Below, piece by piece: positions 42,116 through 51,268 of a stretch of 64,000 nt of DNA (position 1 is the first letter of the stretch; each line of letters begins with the position of its first letter). A program made the position numbers and the translations under genes. The notes under the pieces were generated by a model that was not told where the DNA came from, did not search any database, and saw nothing but the letters and a program-made list of their open reading frames with translations. The stretch comes from Mesorhizobium wenxiniae (GTDB lineage: Bacteria; Pseudomonadota; Alphaproteobacteria; Rhizobiales; Rhizobiaceae), in assembly GCF_002284535.1 (NCBI RefSeq), contig NZ_NPKH01000020.1, positions 1,077,273 to 1,141,272 of the forward strand. The letters run 5' to 3'.

Positions 42116-43159
42116 ATGACCTCCCCCCGATCCATTGCCCGACGCGCCGGTTTCGGTTTTGGCAAAGCACCAAAGACCGGACTTGCCGCCACCGTCGGCT
42201 CGCATCCGTACCTCTCAGGGGCGGTAGCCGGCGCGGTGGTATTGGCGCTGACTACTTTCGTGAACTTCCGGCTGGCCGCCGCTGCGGAACGCCGCAATCC
42301 TCCCACCGGCAATTTTGTCGAGGTTGATGGGGTTCGCTTGCACTATATTGAGGAAGGAGTAGGCGAGCCGCTCGTCCTCCTGCACGGCAACGGCAGCATG
42401 ATCCAGGATTTTGCGTCGAGCGGCCTCATCAACATGGCCTCCAAGAGGTACCGGGTGATCGCGTTTGACCGCCCGGGCTTTGGACATAGCAAGCGGCCCC
42501 GGAGCAGAATTTGGACAGCGGAGGCACAAGCGGAGTTGATCGAAGCCGCATTGGGCAAAATCGGGGTCTCTAAGGCGATCGTGCTCGGACATTCATGGGG
42601 CTGCTCCGTAGCAGTGGCTCTCGCGCTCAAGTCCCCGAGTTTGGTGGCCGGTCTCGTGCTCGCGTCAGGTTACTATTTCCCCACTGTGCGCGCGGACGTT
42701 GTGACGATGTCTGGGCCCGCAATACCAGTTTTTGGAGACGCCATTCGCTACACTCTCTCTCCGTTGCTCGCTCGGCTAATGTGGCCGCTCCTGACCCGGA
42801 AGATATTTGGCCCGGGGCCAGTGCCGGAAAAGTTCGAGGTTGGCTTCCCTAAGGAGATGACGTTTCGTCCCTCCCAGATCCGCGCGAGCTCAGCGGAGAG
42901 CGCGCTCATGGTCCCCGGGGCCTTCGCTGCCCGCAACCACTACGCTGAACTCAAGATGCCCGTCGCGATTGTCGCAGGCGAGGAGGACAGACTGATTAAT
43001 ATCGACGAGCAGTCTGCACGGCTGCACTCGGAATTGCCCAACAGCACCATGCATCCCGTGCCCGGTGCCGGGCACATGGTACACCAGACCGCGCCGACTG
43101 CTGTAATGGCTGCCATCGAAGTCGCTGCCTCGGCGGGTGCACTCCGCCACGGACGCTAG
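42116..43159 (+). CDS. Alpha/beta hydrolase
   Basis: A 347-aa protein. An amino-terminal hydrophobic stretch (SGAVAGAVVLALTTFVNFRL) may anchor it. The hydrolase fold shows PLVLLHGNGSMIQDF (oxyanion region), the nucleophile elbow GHSWGCS, VAGEEDRLI with the acid, and GAGHMVHQ with the catalytic histidine. Substrate is unknown. AAAGGA precedes the ATG at 42116; an ATG three codons earlier is an alternative. Confidence 0.88.
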   Translation: MTSPRSIARRAGFGFGKAPKTGLAATVGSHPYLSGAVAGAVVLALTTFVNFRLAAAAERRNPPTGNFVEVDGVRLHYIEEGVGEPLVLLHGNGSMIQDFASSGLINMASKRYRVIAFDRPGFGHSKRPRSRIWTAEAQAELIEAALGKIGVSKAIVLGHSWGCSVAVALALKSPSLVAGLVLASGYYFPTVRADVVTMSGPAIPVFGDAIRYTLSPLLARLMWPLLTRKIFGPGPVPEKFEVGFPKEMTFRPSQIRASSAESALMVPGAFAARNHYAELKMPVAIVAGEEDRLINIDEQSARLHSELPNSTMHPVPGAGHMVHQTAPTAVMAAIEVAASAGALRHGR

Positions 43160-43579
43160 CTTGGCGCGATCTGTGAGCCTGAGCTGTACCTCGGAGTCGC
43201 GCGCGATACCGGCAAGCTGAGCGGGTGAGCATAGCTGGACAAGTGATTGCGATCCGAAGTGGAGAAGGTTGGATCTCAGTCCCCTTCCCTCCGCCAGGAT
43301 GTACAAACCTAACTAAGGCTCACATCTGGGATCAGGCCTGCACGCTCCCCAACTCCGCTAACAACGGACTGTAATATGGAACAGTCGCCTAACCCTCTGC
43401 ATGGCCCCTTTAGACGAGTCTTTGATCATTGCTTGAGGAACGTGCCTGTGTAGGTCTGGCCGGAAAGCGACGATAGTTCCGGAAGCTCGGTACTGTGCTG
43501 GCATCCGCGTTTTGTAATTCTTGACATTGGCGCCTTCGGCGACGCCGAGTTTCCCGGGAGAATTGTTGGGACGAATTTT
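43160..43579. other. Gap without recognised genes
   Basis: No convincing gene. The minus strand near 43260-43306 shares a short segment (EGRGL..NLLHF when translated) with 46510-46550. Confidence 0.4.
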
Positions 43580-43604
43580 GGAACGAATTTCCACGAGCCG
43601 CATT
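43580..43604 (+). promoter_or_regulatory. Putative EcfG-type promoter (weak) of the histidine kinase
   Basis: GGAAC, 18 bases, TT, 31 bases before the ATG at 43635. It lacks the G before TT. Confidence 0.4.
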
Positions 43605-43634
43605 ACAATCGGCTAAGCTAAGACGGGGTTTGGG

Positions 43635-45428
43635 ATGAATGAGCTGACGCAGGCGAACATTATCGCCCTCAAGAACCCGGATATGTCTGGCAAGGATATT
43701 CAGGACTTCGACTACCAGGATTTTTTCGAGAACGGCGCCATAGCGCTGCATCTGGTAAACGCGGATGGCATCATCCTGCACGCCAACAAGGCAGAACTGG
43801 ACCTTCTCGGCTATCCTGCGGAGCAATATGTCGGCCGCCACATTGCCGAATTCTATCCCGACCGGGATGCGATCGAGGATATTCTAACGCGCCTTGCCAG
43901 TGGCGAGAAGATCGCGAGATATCCGGCGCGTTTGAGGACCAGTGACGGATCGATAAAACATGTCGAACTCACGTCGAGCGGCAATTTCCTAAATGGCAAG
44001 CTGATCAACACAAGGTGCTTTACCGTCGACGTCTCCGACCTGCAGCGGGTGCGCACCGAACTGACGCGCCGGGACAACACTCATCGCCAGATCCTCGATA
44101 GCCTTCCCGTTGCCATCTATACAACCGATCAGCATGGAACGATCACCTACTTCAACCGTGCCGCCGCCGAGTTCGCAGGGCGTGAGCCCGAGATCGGCAG
44201 GGACAAATGGTGCGTGACGTTCAAGCTGTTCACTCCCGACGGCAAGGAATTGCCGCACGACGAGTGTCCGATGGCGATTGCGCTTCGGGAAAACCGGCCT
44301 GTTCGCAATCAGGAGGCGATAGCACAGCGCCCGGACGGATCCTTATTCCCGTTCCTGCCCCACCCCACGCCGATACGTGATGAGAACGGCAATCTGATCG
44401 GCGCCGTCAACATGCTGCTCGACCTTACCGACCGCCAGTGTGCCGAAGAGGCCAGGCTCCATTTGTCGGCTATCGTGGACTCTTCGTTCGACGCAATCGT
44501 CAGCAAGGATCTGAACACCATAATCAAGAGCTGGAACCATGGCGCCGAACGGCTGTTCGGCTACACCCCCGATGAAGCCATAGGCAGATCGGTGACCATG
44601 TTGATCCCGGCTGATCACCAGGACGAGGAACCCCGCATCCTCGAACGCATTCGCCGCGGCGAGCGCGTCGAAACGTACGAAACCATCCGTCAGCGCAAGG
44701 ATGGCAGCCTGGTTCCGGTCTCGCTCACGGTATCGCCTGTGCGTAACGCAACCGGGCAGATCATCGGCGCATCGAAGATTGCCCGGGACATCACGTCGGC
44801 GAGGGAAAACGAGCATCGTATCCGCATGCTGATGCGTGAGGTCAACCATCGCGTTAAGAATCAGTATTCGGTCATTCTTTCAATGATCCGCGAGACCAAC
44901 AAGCGGGCCAAAAGCCCCGCCGAATTTGAACGAGAGGTTCGCGAGCGTATCACGGCTCTGTCGCGGTCGCACGATCTGCTCGTGATGGGTGACTGGAAAG
45001 GCGTCACCGTTTTCGAACTCCTGTTGTCGCAGGCGAAATCTTTCGGCAACGAGGAGCGAATTTCGATGTCCGGACCGTCCATCATCCTTAGCCCAAATGC
45101 AGTCCAGTATCTCGGCATTGCCTTTCACGAACTCGCGACCAATTCGGCCAAATACGGCGTGCTTTCAGGGGGTCAAGGCCAGATTTCGGTCGCATGGAAT
45201 GCCACGGGTTCCGGTGCCTCGAGACTCTTCCACCTCACCTGGACCGAGACAGACGGTCCTGAGGTGGAAACGATCGGTGAAGGCGGCTTTGGAACCGTCG
45301 TGTTGAAGCGGGTGGCACCCGAGGCAATCGGGGGGAAAGGAAATCTCGAGTACGGCCCACACGGAATCACCTGGAGCTTGGAAGCGCCATTGGCCACCGT
45401 CGAGACGTCGATTGGGAGCGAACTGTAG
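43635..45428 (+). CDS. PAS-containing HWE/HisKA_2 histidine kinase
   Basis: A 597-aa soluble sensor kinase with three PAS domains (about residues 25-130, 145-270 and 275-390). A HisKA_2/HWE dimerisation domain follows with the phosphorylated His405 in MREVNHRVKN, and an ATPase domain with the N-box HELATNSAKYGVLS. No transmembrane segment, so it senses a cytoplasmic signal. Kinases of this family feed the PhyR general stress pathway in Alphaproteobacteria. No response regulator is adjacent. Confidence 0.93.
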   Translation: MNELTQANIIALKNPDMSGKDIQDFDYQDFFENGAIALHLVNADGIILHANKAELDLLGYPAEQYVGRHIAEFYPDRDAIEDILTRLASGEKIARYPARLRTSDGSIKHVELTSSGNFLNGKLINTRCFTVDVSDLQRVRTELTRRDNTHRQILDSLPVAIYTTDQHGTITYFNRAAAEFAGREPEIGRDKWCVTFKLFTPDGKELPHDECPMAIALRENRPVRNQEAIAQRPDGSLFPFLPHPTPIRDENGNLIGAVNMLLDLTDRQCAEEARLHLSAIVDSSFDAIVSKDLNTIIKSWNHGAERLFGYTPDEAIGRSVTMLIPADHQDEEPRILERIRRGERVETYETIRQRKDGSLVPVSLTVSPVRNATGQIIGASKIARDITSARENEHRIRMLMREVNHRVKNQYSVILSMIRETNKRAKSPAEFEREVRERITALSRSHDLLVMGDWKGVTVFELLLSQAKSFGNEERISMSGPSIILSPNAVQYLGIAFHELATNSAKYGVLSGGQGQISVAWNATGSGASRLFHLTWTETDGPEVETIGEGGFGTVVLKRVAPEAIGGKGNLEYGPHGITWSLEAPLATVETSIGSEL

Positions 45429-45563
45429 GGCACTATTTATCGAGTGGCCAAAAAGGGAATGAAGATTTTTTTCATGACCTTTGCACAGCGGTCGATCGAG
45501 TGAACCCGCGCCGCCTGCGGAGAGGAACGCGGCTGATTGGAAGCGCCAGGTGCAGCGTGCCTA

Positions 45564-45772
45564 CTACGACTTCTTGATGTTCCAGTTCTTCTTCGGTTTC
45601 GGTGCCGATCCCCCAGGAAGAGCGGTTTCAGATCTCAGTCGTTGCTCCCGCAGCCGAGCCGTCTTTGCATCTCGTGCCACGCGCTCGATGTGTGTTAATG
45701 CCCGTGCAGCATCCGACGTGCGCTCCTGTCTGTCGTGTCTTTCTTTATCGGTGAAGCCTTGTTTTCGTGCAT
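45564..45772 (-). pseudogene. Small charged rhizobial protein, frameshifted
   Basis: From ATG at 45772 (GAGGAC upstream) the frame reads MHENK, then shifts at an A-rich run; the next frame continues QGFTDKERHDRQERTSDAAR, ALTHIERVARDAKTARLREQ, and ends PKKNWNIKKS. The DKER...AKTARLR pattern belongs to a small rhizobial family of unknown function. An EcfG-type promoter and a hairpin lie upstream. Confidence 0.6.
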
Positions 45773-45817
45773 CGTTTGTCCTCGATCTGAAGGTACGGCG
45801 CTTTTGTTGCCGACCCG

Positions 45818-45842
45818 AACCATTGTCGCCGGATCGTGTTCC
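45818..45842 (-). promoter_or_regulatory. Putative EcfG-type promoter
   Basis: Minus-strand GGAAC (45842-45838), 17 bases, GTT; 46 bases before the ATG at 45772. A hairpin stands 18 bases upstream. Confidence 0.6.
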
Positions 45843-45859
45843 CCCCAGACAACAAAAAA

Positions 45860-45887
45860 GCCCGCCGCACCTTTCGGCACGGCGGGC
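45860..45887 (-). terminator. GCCCGCCG/CGGCGGGC hairpin with T run
   Basis: Eight-base perfect arms; on the minus strand TTTTTTG follows, as in an intrinsic terminator. It lies directly upstream of an EcfG-type promoter and may insulate it. Confidence 0.65.
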
Positions 45888-46280
45888 ACAAGTCGTTCAC
45901 CAGGCACAGGGGGCGGAGGATCGGGTGTGCCCGGGCACGGATCGTGAAAAATCATAGGCGCGACGGCGTCTACCAACCGGCAGTTGGAATGCTTCAACAG
46001 TTTGTTGTCATCCAGGATCGTTGCCGGCCGCAACTAGACGATACCGGAAGTGATTGCGGATGTGGTCGCGCGAAATTCTTCGGCAGCACCAGCGCAAGGC
46101 TGGGCAGTGCCATCCGTGACCGACTCGCCCCTGATGATCATCGCGGCAGCGGCATTGTAGTCTTGATGAAGAGTTCGCACAGAGTACGATGTCCGCACCT
46201 CTTTTTAGACCGCGTCGAGCCCGCTGAATCGAACCGGGATGAGTTTCCGAGCCTTGAGTTGCCCTGCCGGGTCCTTGTCA
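45888..46280. other. Gap without recognised genes
   Basis: No convincing gene; frames on both strands lack protein character. Confidence 0.4.
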
Positions 46281-46550
46281 ATCGGTATGGATTGCAATCA
46301 CCTCGACCATGTGCCTGCTTAGAACCGCGAGGTGCTCTTCGTTCATCGGCTTCATGACGGTGGGGCTTTCCTCAACCAGTCTGCTGCCAGATAGCTTTAT
46401 GCCTTGTTCGTCTGTCACAGTAACGCCCGCCACCGTGGTTCGACCACTCACTCGATCCGGTGGAGGACGCTGCTCGATCGCGAGATCGCGACGGTTGGGG
46501 AATTGCCGAAAATGGAGAAGGTTAGTTCCCAGCGCCCTTCCCTCTACCAT
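46281..46550 (-). pseudogene. Possible remnant of a protein-isoaspartate methyltransferase-like gene
   Basis: A 90-aa frame ends MNEEHLAVLSRHMVEVIAIH, followed by TD and a stop. That segment resembles the amino terminus of rhizobial Pcm-type methyltransferases, but no SAM-binding part follows. The preceding 60 residues are unrecognised, so this is a tentative reading. Confidence 0.35.
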
Positions 46551-46765
46551 AATTAACAGAATTAAATCAGCCACTTAGGTGCAATCGAATGCACCTAGGC
46601 GGCTGATTTCATGTCGCGCCATGTTGCAAACTGCTACCGTTGATTTCCAAGGGTTTCCTGCGACTATCGGCTGGTCCGTGCGACATGAACGCGACATGGC
46701 TGTGGCTGAAACAAAGCCCGCAGTTCCGCGTTGAGGCTCGTCTAATCTCATGGGAGCTCTCAAGA

Positions 46766-47062
46766 ATGGATTCGGCAACTGCGGCAGTGATGCTTTTGCT
46801 TTCGTGCAGCCCGGGCGAAGCCTCGGTCTGCCGCCCCGTTGATGTGGCGCCAGCCAACTATGCATCGCTTGACGAATGCCAGGCTGCGTTGGCGGACAGG
46901 CTCGCGAGCGCTCCCAACGGCGAAATCGTCGGCCGATGCCGAGCAGTCGACGCGACCTTCACAGGTTCGCTGCCTGCCGGGTACACGACGGTTCTAGTCA
47001 CACGGGGGATGGGTCGCGACGCTGTAACGAGTAGCTATCTCGTGCGCCATGAAGGTGAGTAA
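46766..47062 (+). CDS. Small secreted cysteine-containing protein
   Basis: A 98-aa protein: MDSATAAVMLLLSCSPGEAS forms a short leader, then CRPVDVAPANYASLDECQAA, EIVGRCRAVD and YTTVLVTRGMG. Small exported proteins of this shape are frequent in Mesorhizobium, function unknown. GGGAG precedes the ATG at 46766, chosen over an open upstream extension. Confidence 0.65.
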   Translation: MDSATAAVMLLLSCSPGEASVCRPVDVAPANYASLDECQAALADRLASAPNGEIVGRCRAVDATFTGSLPAGYTTVLVTRGMGRDAVTSSYLVRHEGE

Positions 47063-47067
47063 AAAAA

Positions 47068-47092
47068 CCCGCCACCGTATTAAGGCAGCGGG
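47068..47092. repeat. CCCGC/GCGGG hairpin
   Basis: Short hairpin directly after the stop at 47062, with an A run on its left side. One of the nine-member hairpin family. Confidence 0.5.
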
Positions 47093-47287
47093 CTGCCTGG
47101 GGAACATTCCGGCTTAACATATGTTATACGGGGTATGGCAAAGCTCCCTCCGCTCCCAGCGCCCTCATCTCGCATCGTGCTTCTCGCGCTCTGCCTCGAT
47201 CTTGCTTTGCGCAAGCAGCAACAGGCCATCAAGCAAGCGAGCCAGCCTCCCGTTAGGCAGCGGGCTATGGCCGTCATTTGAGCGTGA
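47093..47287. other. Short gap
   Basis: Nothing recognised. Confidence 0.3.
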
Positions 47288-47636
47288 TTAGATCCAGCGG
47301 TCCCGGCGCCGGTCGCTGGCCACAAGAACGAGGCCCACCGGCAAGCCTATAGCCGCACCCAGCATGAAGGCGGCCGACACCGTGCCAGGGTTTTCTTGAA
47401 CGACGCCGGAAGCCGTAGACGCCCTTTGCGAAGTGCTTGCGTTGTCCGAGACACGCTATCAGCCGCGCCCTCATACCAACCAGTGGCTTCCTCGACCACC
47501 TCTTCAGCGCGCTCCGCGAGCGAACGATTGATCTTGTTGATCTCGCGCTTCAGCTGCGCAACCTGCTTCTCCAAGGCTTCCTGAGCGTCCCGCTGCGTCT
47601 CCGTCGGCTTTGCGGCTTCGTTTGGGTTGTCGGCCA
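47288..47636 (-). pseudogene. DUF883-like (ElaB/YqjD-type) protein, frameshifted
   Basis: First frame: MADNPNEAAKPTETQRDAQE, LEKQVAQLKREINKINRSLA, EATGWYEGAADSV. Another frame then continues VSDNASTSQRASTASGVVQE, NPGTVSAAFMLGAAIGLPVG and a SDRRRDRWI end. Together they give the ElaB/YqjD layout: coiled coil, then one membrane helix and an arginine-rich tail. One missing base near 47455 explains the break. GGGAGG and an EcfG-type promoter lie upstream. Confidence 0.8.
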
Positions 47637-47662
47637 TTGTGATCCTCCCTTTGGGTGGGTTC

Positions 47663-47687
47663 AACGGCCGCCGCAGCGTATGGTTCC
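47663..47687 (-). promoter_or_regulatory. Putative EcfG-type promoter
   Basis: Minus-strand GGAAC (47687-47683), 16 bases, CGTT; 27 bases before the ATG at 47636. Confidence 0.65.
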
Positions 47688-47698
47688 TCAGCAACAAA

Positions 47699-47724
47699 AG
47701 CCCGCCACCGTGAGGCAGCGGGCT
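47699..47724 (-). terminator. AGCCCGC/GCGGGCT hairpin with T run
   Basis: Perfect 7-base arms; TTTTGTTG follows on the minus strand. It is 12 bases upstream of an EcfG-type promoter, the same arrangement as at 45860. Confidence 0.6.
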
Positions 47725-47849
47725 GGGTCGTGAGTTGGCTTGAAATTAGTGCCGCCCTATCGGGCCTTCGAGGAATTCGACAAAGGCATCCTTGATTTTG
47801 TCTTTCGGTGCGTGAGCGTGGCACCCCTTCAGTATGTCGGCGGCGATCT

Positions 47850-48050
47850 CGGTCGGTTCACGACCTCAGCGAAAAGTGCGGGGTGCATCGAAATACAATT
47901 TCAGCGTTCGAGACCGATCAGACCGCACCAAACAACTCAACGCTTGCTGTGATCCGAGCTGCGCTTGAGGCCGCAGGCGTTATCTCGTTGCCGAGAATGG
48001 CGACGGCCGGGGGTGAGCCTCAAGAAGTCGCCAGCGCGCGCTACCGAGTT
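47850..48050 (+). pseudogene. XRE-type helix-turn-helix regulator remnant
   Basis: The frame reads DLSEKCGVHRNTISAFETDQ then LAVIRAALEAAGVI, the recognition helix and carboxy part of a short XRE regulator. The 5' end is out of frame, and the usual ENGDGRGV end lies in another frame near 48000. Confidence 0.7.
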
Positions 48051-48212
48051 GCCCGACGGCGAGGCCGGCATCATCGAAAACAACGAGATGTAGGCGCCAC
48101 TACGGAAGTGTATCATTTAATACAATCTTCGATTGGTAGACTCGCGCGTTGCACGGGCAGTTAGTTTCTGCATCAGGCCAAAGGGGGAAATGGCCGCGAT
48201 GGAGGAGCAACG

Positions 48213-48422
48213 ATGTCTGTGCAAAAGAAAGACTATCGAACGAACAGAGCTGACTACGCGGTTGCCGCGAAGCAGCATGGCCGAGTGGCCGCAGATGGCG
48301 ATCGCGATGAACTGCTCGCGAGTAAAAAGAAGTCCCTGTGGCTAAGAGATCGGCGATCCGCCAAATTGGCCGCAAACCCATCGGAAAGCTCGCCTGAACC
48401 GAGAGCGAGGCGGCGCGGTTAA
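48213..48422 (+). CDS. Small basic hypothetical protein
   Basis: A 69-aa product, MSVQKKDYRTNRADYAVAAK, basic throughout. GAGGAG precedes the ATG. No family recognised. Confidence 0.45.
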   Translation: MSVQKKDYRTNRADYAVAAKQHGRVAADGDRDELLASKKKSLWLRDRRSAKLAANPSESSPEPRARRRG

Positions 48423-48657
48423 CTGGCTTCTGATCCGCATAGTTGCAATTTGTGCTGCACTGCCACTGACTATGCGGCCCTCTGAATGACCCGCCTATCT
48501 GTTGCGGAAGAGCTTTGAAAGCGCCGCCGGTCGCATTCACTTCCCTCCTCGTCATGACGAACGGTGTTCGTTCGAATGATGCTATTCCGTTGTCTTGAGC
48601 GCAGGTTTTTGGTCAGCCAGCACAGCGCCTCCTCCTCGCTGGTGGTCAAGGCCCGCG

Positions 48658-48834
48658 ATGAAACGGCCAATCACATACGATCCTAAGCGCCACGTGCGCT
48701 ACGATCCGGACCTGCTGCCCCGCACGGGGCACAGGTTCAAGCCAGCCAAACCGGCCCACGATGCCGTATGGTGGCCCAATATCATCTCGGCAATTGCTAT
48801 TGCCGGTTTCTTCCTCACGTTCATCTGGAGCTAA
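48658..48834 (+). CDS. Small membrane protein (58 aa)
   Basis: MKRPITYDPKRHVRYDPDLL leads into one transmembrane helix (NIISAIAIAGFFLTFIWS) at the carboxy end. The ribosome site is weak (AAGG), but the organisation is protein-like. Confidence 0.5.
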   Translation: MKRPITYDPKRHVRYDPDLLPRTGHRFKPAKPAHDAVWWPNIISAIAIAGFFLTFIWS

Positions 48835-48879
48835 GACGATGCTACCTTTTGTGCAGGCAGATGGCCTCCATGCAGAAGA

Positions 48880-48907
48880 CCCGCCGCTACATTTGCGAAG
48901 CGGCGGG
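48880..48907. repeat. CCCGCCGCT/AGCGGCGGG hairpin
   Basis: Perfect 9-base arms around ten bases, 46 bases after the stop at 48834; probably a terminator-like element of the same family. Confidence 0.55.
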
Positions 48908-49011
48908 CCTCCGCCCCACCCCGTACCTGACCATGCAATTGCGGTGCCAGACGCGTATTGACCCATTGCGAGGCACCTTATGGCTTCTACACAGCGGAAT
49001 TACACCGAGCC

Positions 49012-49036
49012 GGAACGCTTGCTTGTCTCGTGGGTT
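49012..49036 (+). promoter_or_regulatory. Putative EcfG-type promoter
   Basis: GGAAC, 17 bases, GTT; 21 bases before the GTG at 49057. Confidence 0.6.
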
Positions 49037-49056
49037 GAGATGCAGGAGATGCAGGC

Positions 49057-49299
49057 GTGGCCAAGAAGCCTTCTATCGCCGAAACGTTGCGACGAACCTC
49101 CGTCCAACTGAAGAGGATCCGGAAACGCGTCGCCAGTGGCGGTCACGTGGACCAGATGGAAGAGGTCGATGCCCTGGTGGGCCTCGCCAAAGAAATAACC
49201 GACCGGCAACTGGCCGGGTTAGGCCCGGCAGATGAAAACGATGGCTCTGTGCAAGACGGTGACGATGCAAAGGACTCGTCGACCCCTGACATTCCGTGA
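49057..49299 (+). CDS. Small acidic hypothetical protein
   Basis: An 80-aa product from GTG: MAKKPSIAETLRRTSVQLKR, helical and acidic at the end. GGAG lies before the GTG, and an EcfG-type promoter stands 21 bases upstream, which supports it as a real stress-induced gene. No family recognised. Confidence 0.6.
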   Translation: MAKKPSIAETLRRTSVQLKRIRKRVASGGHVDQMEEVDALVGLAKEITDRQLAGLGPADENDGSVQDGDDAKDSSTPDIP

Positions 49300-49415
49300 T
49301 CACGGAATTACTCGAATCTCGAAGCTCGGACAGTATCAACGGCGGCGGACCCCAATCCGCCCGGCCGGCGCCCTATTCAGCAATTACCCCGCCCCCCAAG
49401 TGGCGCCGGCCACTT

Positions 49416-49656
49416 TCAGCCCCCTCGTTCGAAAGTTGGCTTCCAATCGCGATTGCGCGCCCGCTGCTGGCTTTCGTAGTCAGGAATGCATGTGAAGAAT
49501 ACCTGCCGACGGTCACGACCAGCAGCCTTACAATTTGAGCAGACAAAGAGCCCGACCAGGTCGTCATGCATTGAGCCGTGCTCCCGGCCGAGCCTGTCAA
49601 TTAGCGCCTGGATATCGAGCTTTGTGGATTTGCAGCACGAGGGTCTTTTGGGGCAT
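49416..49656 (-). pseudogene. Small zinc-ribbon-type protein, damaged
   Basis: From ATG at 49656 one frame reads MPQKTLVLQ; another carries KSTKLDIQALIDRLGREHGS, MHDDLVGLFVCSNCKAAGRD and RRQVFFTCIPDYESQ to TGA at 49416. The first CxxC pair expected between the two parts appears lost. The total length is not a multiple of three. Confidence 0.6.
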
Positions 49657-49734
49657 GGCGATCCCCGTTGAAGGGGCTCGCCGCAACGGAGAGGATTATA
49701 TTCCTGAGGCCCATGTGAAAGGCAAGCGGGTCTG

Positions 49735-49920
49735 TTACTCTAAAGCCAACCATTTCGGCCGGCGATGTATATCCACGCACCAGAAATGAAGGGTTGCGGC
49801 ACCCAAGATAGCGCCGACATAGAGCCGGCCTTCGCGGGCGGACGGACCGGCACCTAAATAGAAGGCCGTTGCGAGGAGCAGCAAGCCAACGCACATGGCG
49901 CACATCCCAATTCTCCGCAT
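49735..49920 (-). CDS. Small membrane protein downstream of the ligase
   Basis: A 61-aa protein, MRRIGMCAMCVGLLLLATAF, with two hydrophobic segments and an IHRRPKWLALE end. GGAGG precedes the ATG, inside the end of the ligase gene, so the two are probably cotranscribed. Confidence 0.55.
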   Translation of the reverse strand: MRRIGMCAMCVGLLLLATAFYLGAGPSAREGRLYVGAILGAATLHFWCVDIHRRPKWLALE

Positions 49921-50786
49921 AGTGCCTCCAGTCTTTCCCGAAAATCCTGCAGCGACGCATGCCGCAAGTCTTCCTCGCCTCGTAGGTGCTTCACACGGCC
50001 TATCAGCCCCGGCTTGACCCATTGCGTCGCCGGCCGCTTCATACCCTTCGGCGCCGGCCCTGCGTGCTCCTGGACGCGCTTCCATAGCCGCTCGCGGATC
50101 TCGCGGCTTGAATTGATAAAGGCAGACCCGACATATTTTCGCGTGCCGATCTCCCCCATGAGAGCGAATGCCGGCTTGCCTGCCTCGCGCTCGACGCCGA
50201 GCAATTCAAACTCGCCGACAGCATAGCACTTAGCCTTCAGCGAGTTGGTCGATGGGCCGCTGCGGTATCTGCTGTCCCGGCGCTTCGACACCATGCCCTC
50301 AAGGCCGGCCTGGTCGATCAAATGGAAGATCGATTTTGCGTCGCCCTGTAGAGCCTGGCTGAACTGGATGCGACCACCGGTCGGGATCATACCGACGAGG
50401 ATCTGGCGACGATCTTCTAGAGGCATATCGCGCAGATCGTGGCCGTTGAGGTGCAGAAGATCGAAGGCGACGAAATAGAGATCATGCTGCCGCCTGGTGA
50501 TCGCCTTCCGCAAGGCGGCAAAATCCGACAGGCCGGCTTCATTGGTGACGATGATCTCGCCGTCGATGATGGCGCTTTCCAACTTGAGCTCGCCGGCTGC
50601 CTTGACTAGGTCGCGGTATTTCGCGGTCCAATCGACGCCGCGCCGCGTGAAGATGCGAACGCCGCCGGCATCAATGATCATCTGCGATCGGTAGCCGTCG
50701 AACTTGACTTCGTGAATCCAGCCTTCGCCCTCGGGAGGCTTCTCGACCAACGTCGGCATCAGCGGGGGGACAAATTTCAAACGCAT
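49854..50786 (-). CDS. ATP-dependent DNA ligase, single-domain type
   Basis: A 310-aa ligase with adenylation motif EVKFDGYR (Lys28), IIDGEIIV, GLEGMVSKRRD and a carboxy-terminal OB fold (FELLGVEREAGKPAFALM, RERLWKRVQEHAG). It resembles LigC-type ligases used in repair. The ATG at 50786 (MRLKFVPP) is preferred to one nine codons upstream. The carboxy end after RHASLQDFRE appears to run on beyond the usual stop. Fragments of its homologues lie at 11246 and 34015. Confidence 0.88.
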   Translation of the reverse strand: MRLKFVPPLMPTLVEKPPEGEGWIHEVKFDGYRSQMIIDAGGVRIFTRRGVDWTAKYRDLVKAAGELKLESAIIDGEIIVTNEAGLSDFAALRKAITRRQHDLYFVAFDLLHLNGHDLRDMPLEDRRQILVGMIPTGGRIQFSQALQGDAKSIFHLIDQAGLEGMVSKRRDSRYRSGPSTNSLKAKCYAVGEFELLGVEREAGKPAFALMGEIGTRKYVGSAFINSSREIRERLWKRVQEHAGPAPKGMKRPATQWVKPGLIGRVKHLRGEEDLRHASLQDFRERLEALCGELGCAPCALACCSSQRPSI

Positions 50787-50819
50787 GCATTGACTCGCAA
50801 AACCGCGATTCAATTAGCA

Positions 50820-51211
50820 TGCTCTTAATTAGTTCCAATTTTAACGGATCGTTGACCGCGCCGTCCTATTTTGGGACAGCGCGGTCACCCCAAGGGCTGC
50901 GCAGGCGGCTCCGGCAATTCAGCAGCCCGCCTCACTGTCGGAGCCGCTTCCACACTCCTCTAGAATACTAGCAACGGTTGAATCAACTGTTACCGCACGT
51001 GCTTTCCAGTGCGCTTTCCCAGTCGTTAGACTTTGAAGGAACAGGCCCTCGCCTTCACGGTTTTGACGCTTAAGACAGTTGATCACAGCCAAGAGAACAT
51101 CCGCAACGCCTGGGCCGCGCTCAAGCCCCGAGCCTATCCACGAGGGCGAAGCGCTGGCCAAAGCCATTATTGAAACGGTCGAGCGGCTGAGCCGGTGAGC
51201 GCAAGCAGCGA
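50820..51211. other. Gap without recognised genes
   Basis: Nothing convincing on either strand. Confidence 0.4.
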
Positions 51212-51243
51212 AGCCCGCGCCCTCTGGGAAATGGACGCGGGCT
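51212..51243. repeat. AGCCCGCG/CGCGGGCT hairpin
   Basis: Perfect 8-base arms, 16-base loop, just after the frameshifted DUF1059 gene on the minus strand. Same hairpin family. Confidence 0.55.
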
Positions 51244-51268
51244 GATCGGAGGAGTGGATTGTCATTCC

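Noticed and set aside
42890..43306. 138-aa minus-strand frame
   Set aside because: Mostly antisense to the alpha/beta hydrolase; only a short EGR.L..NLLHF segment at its start is of interest.
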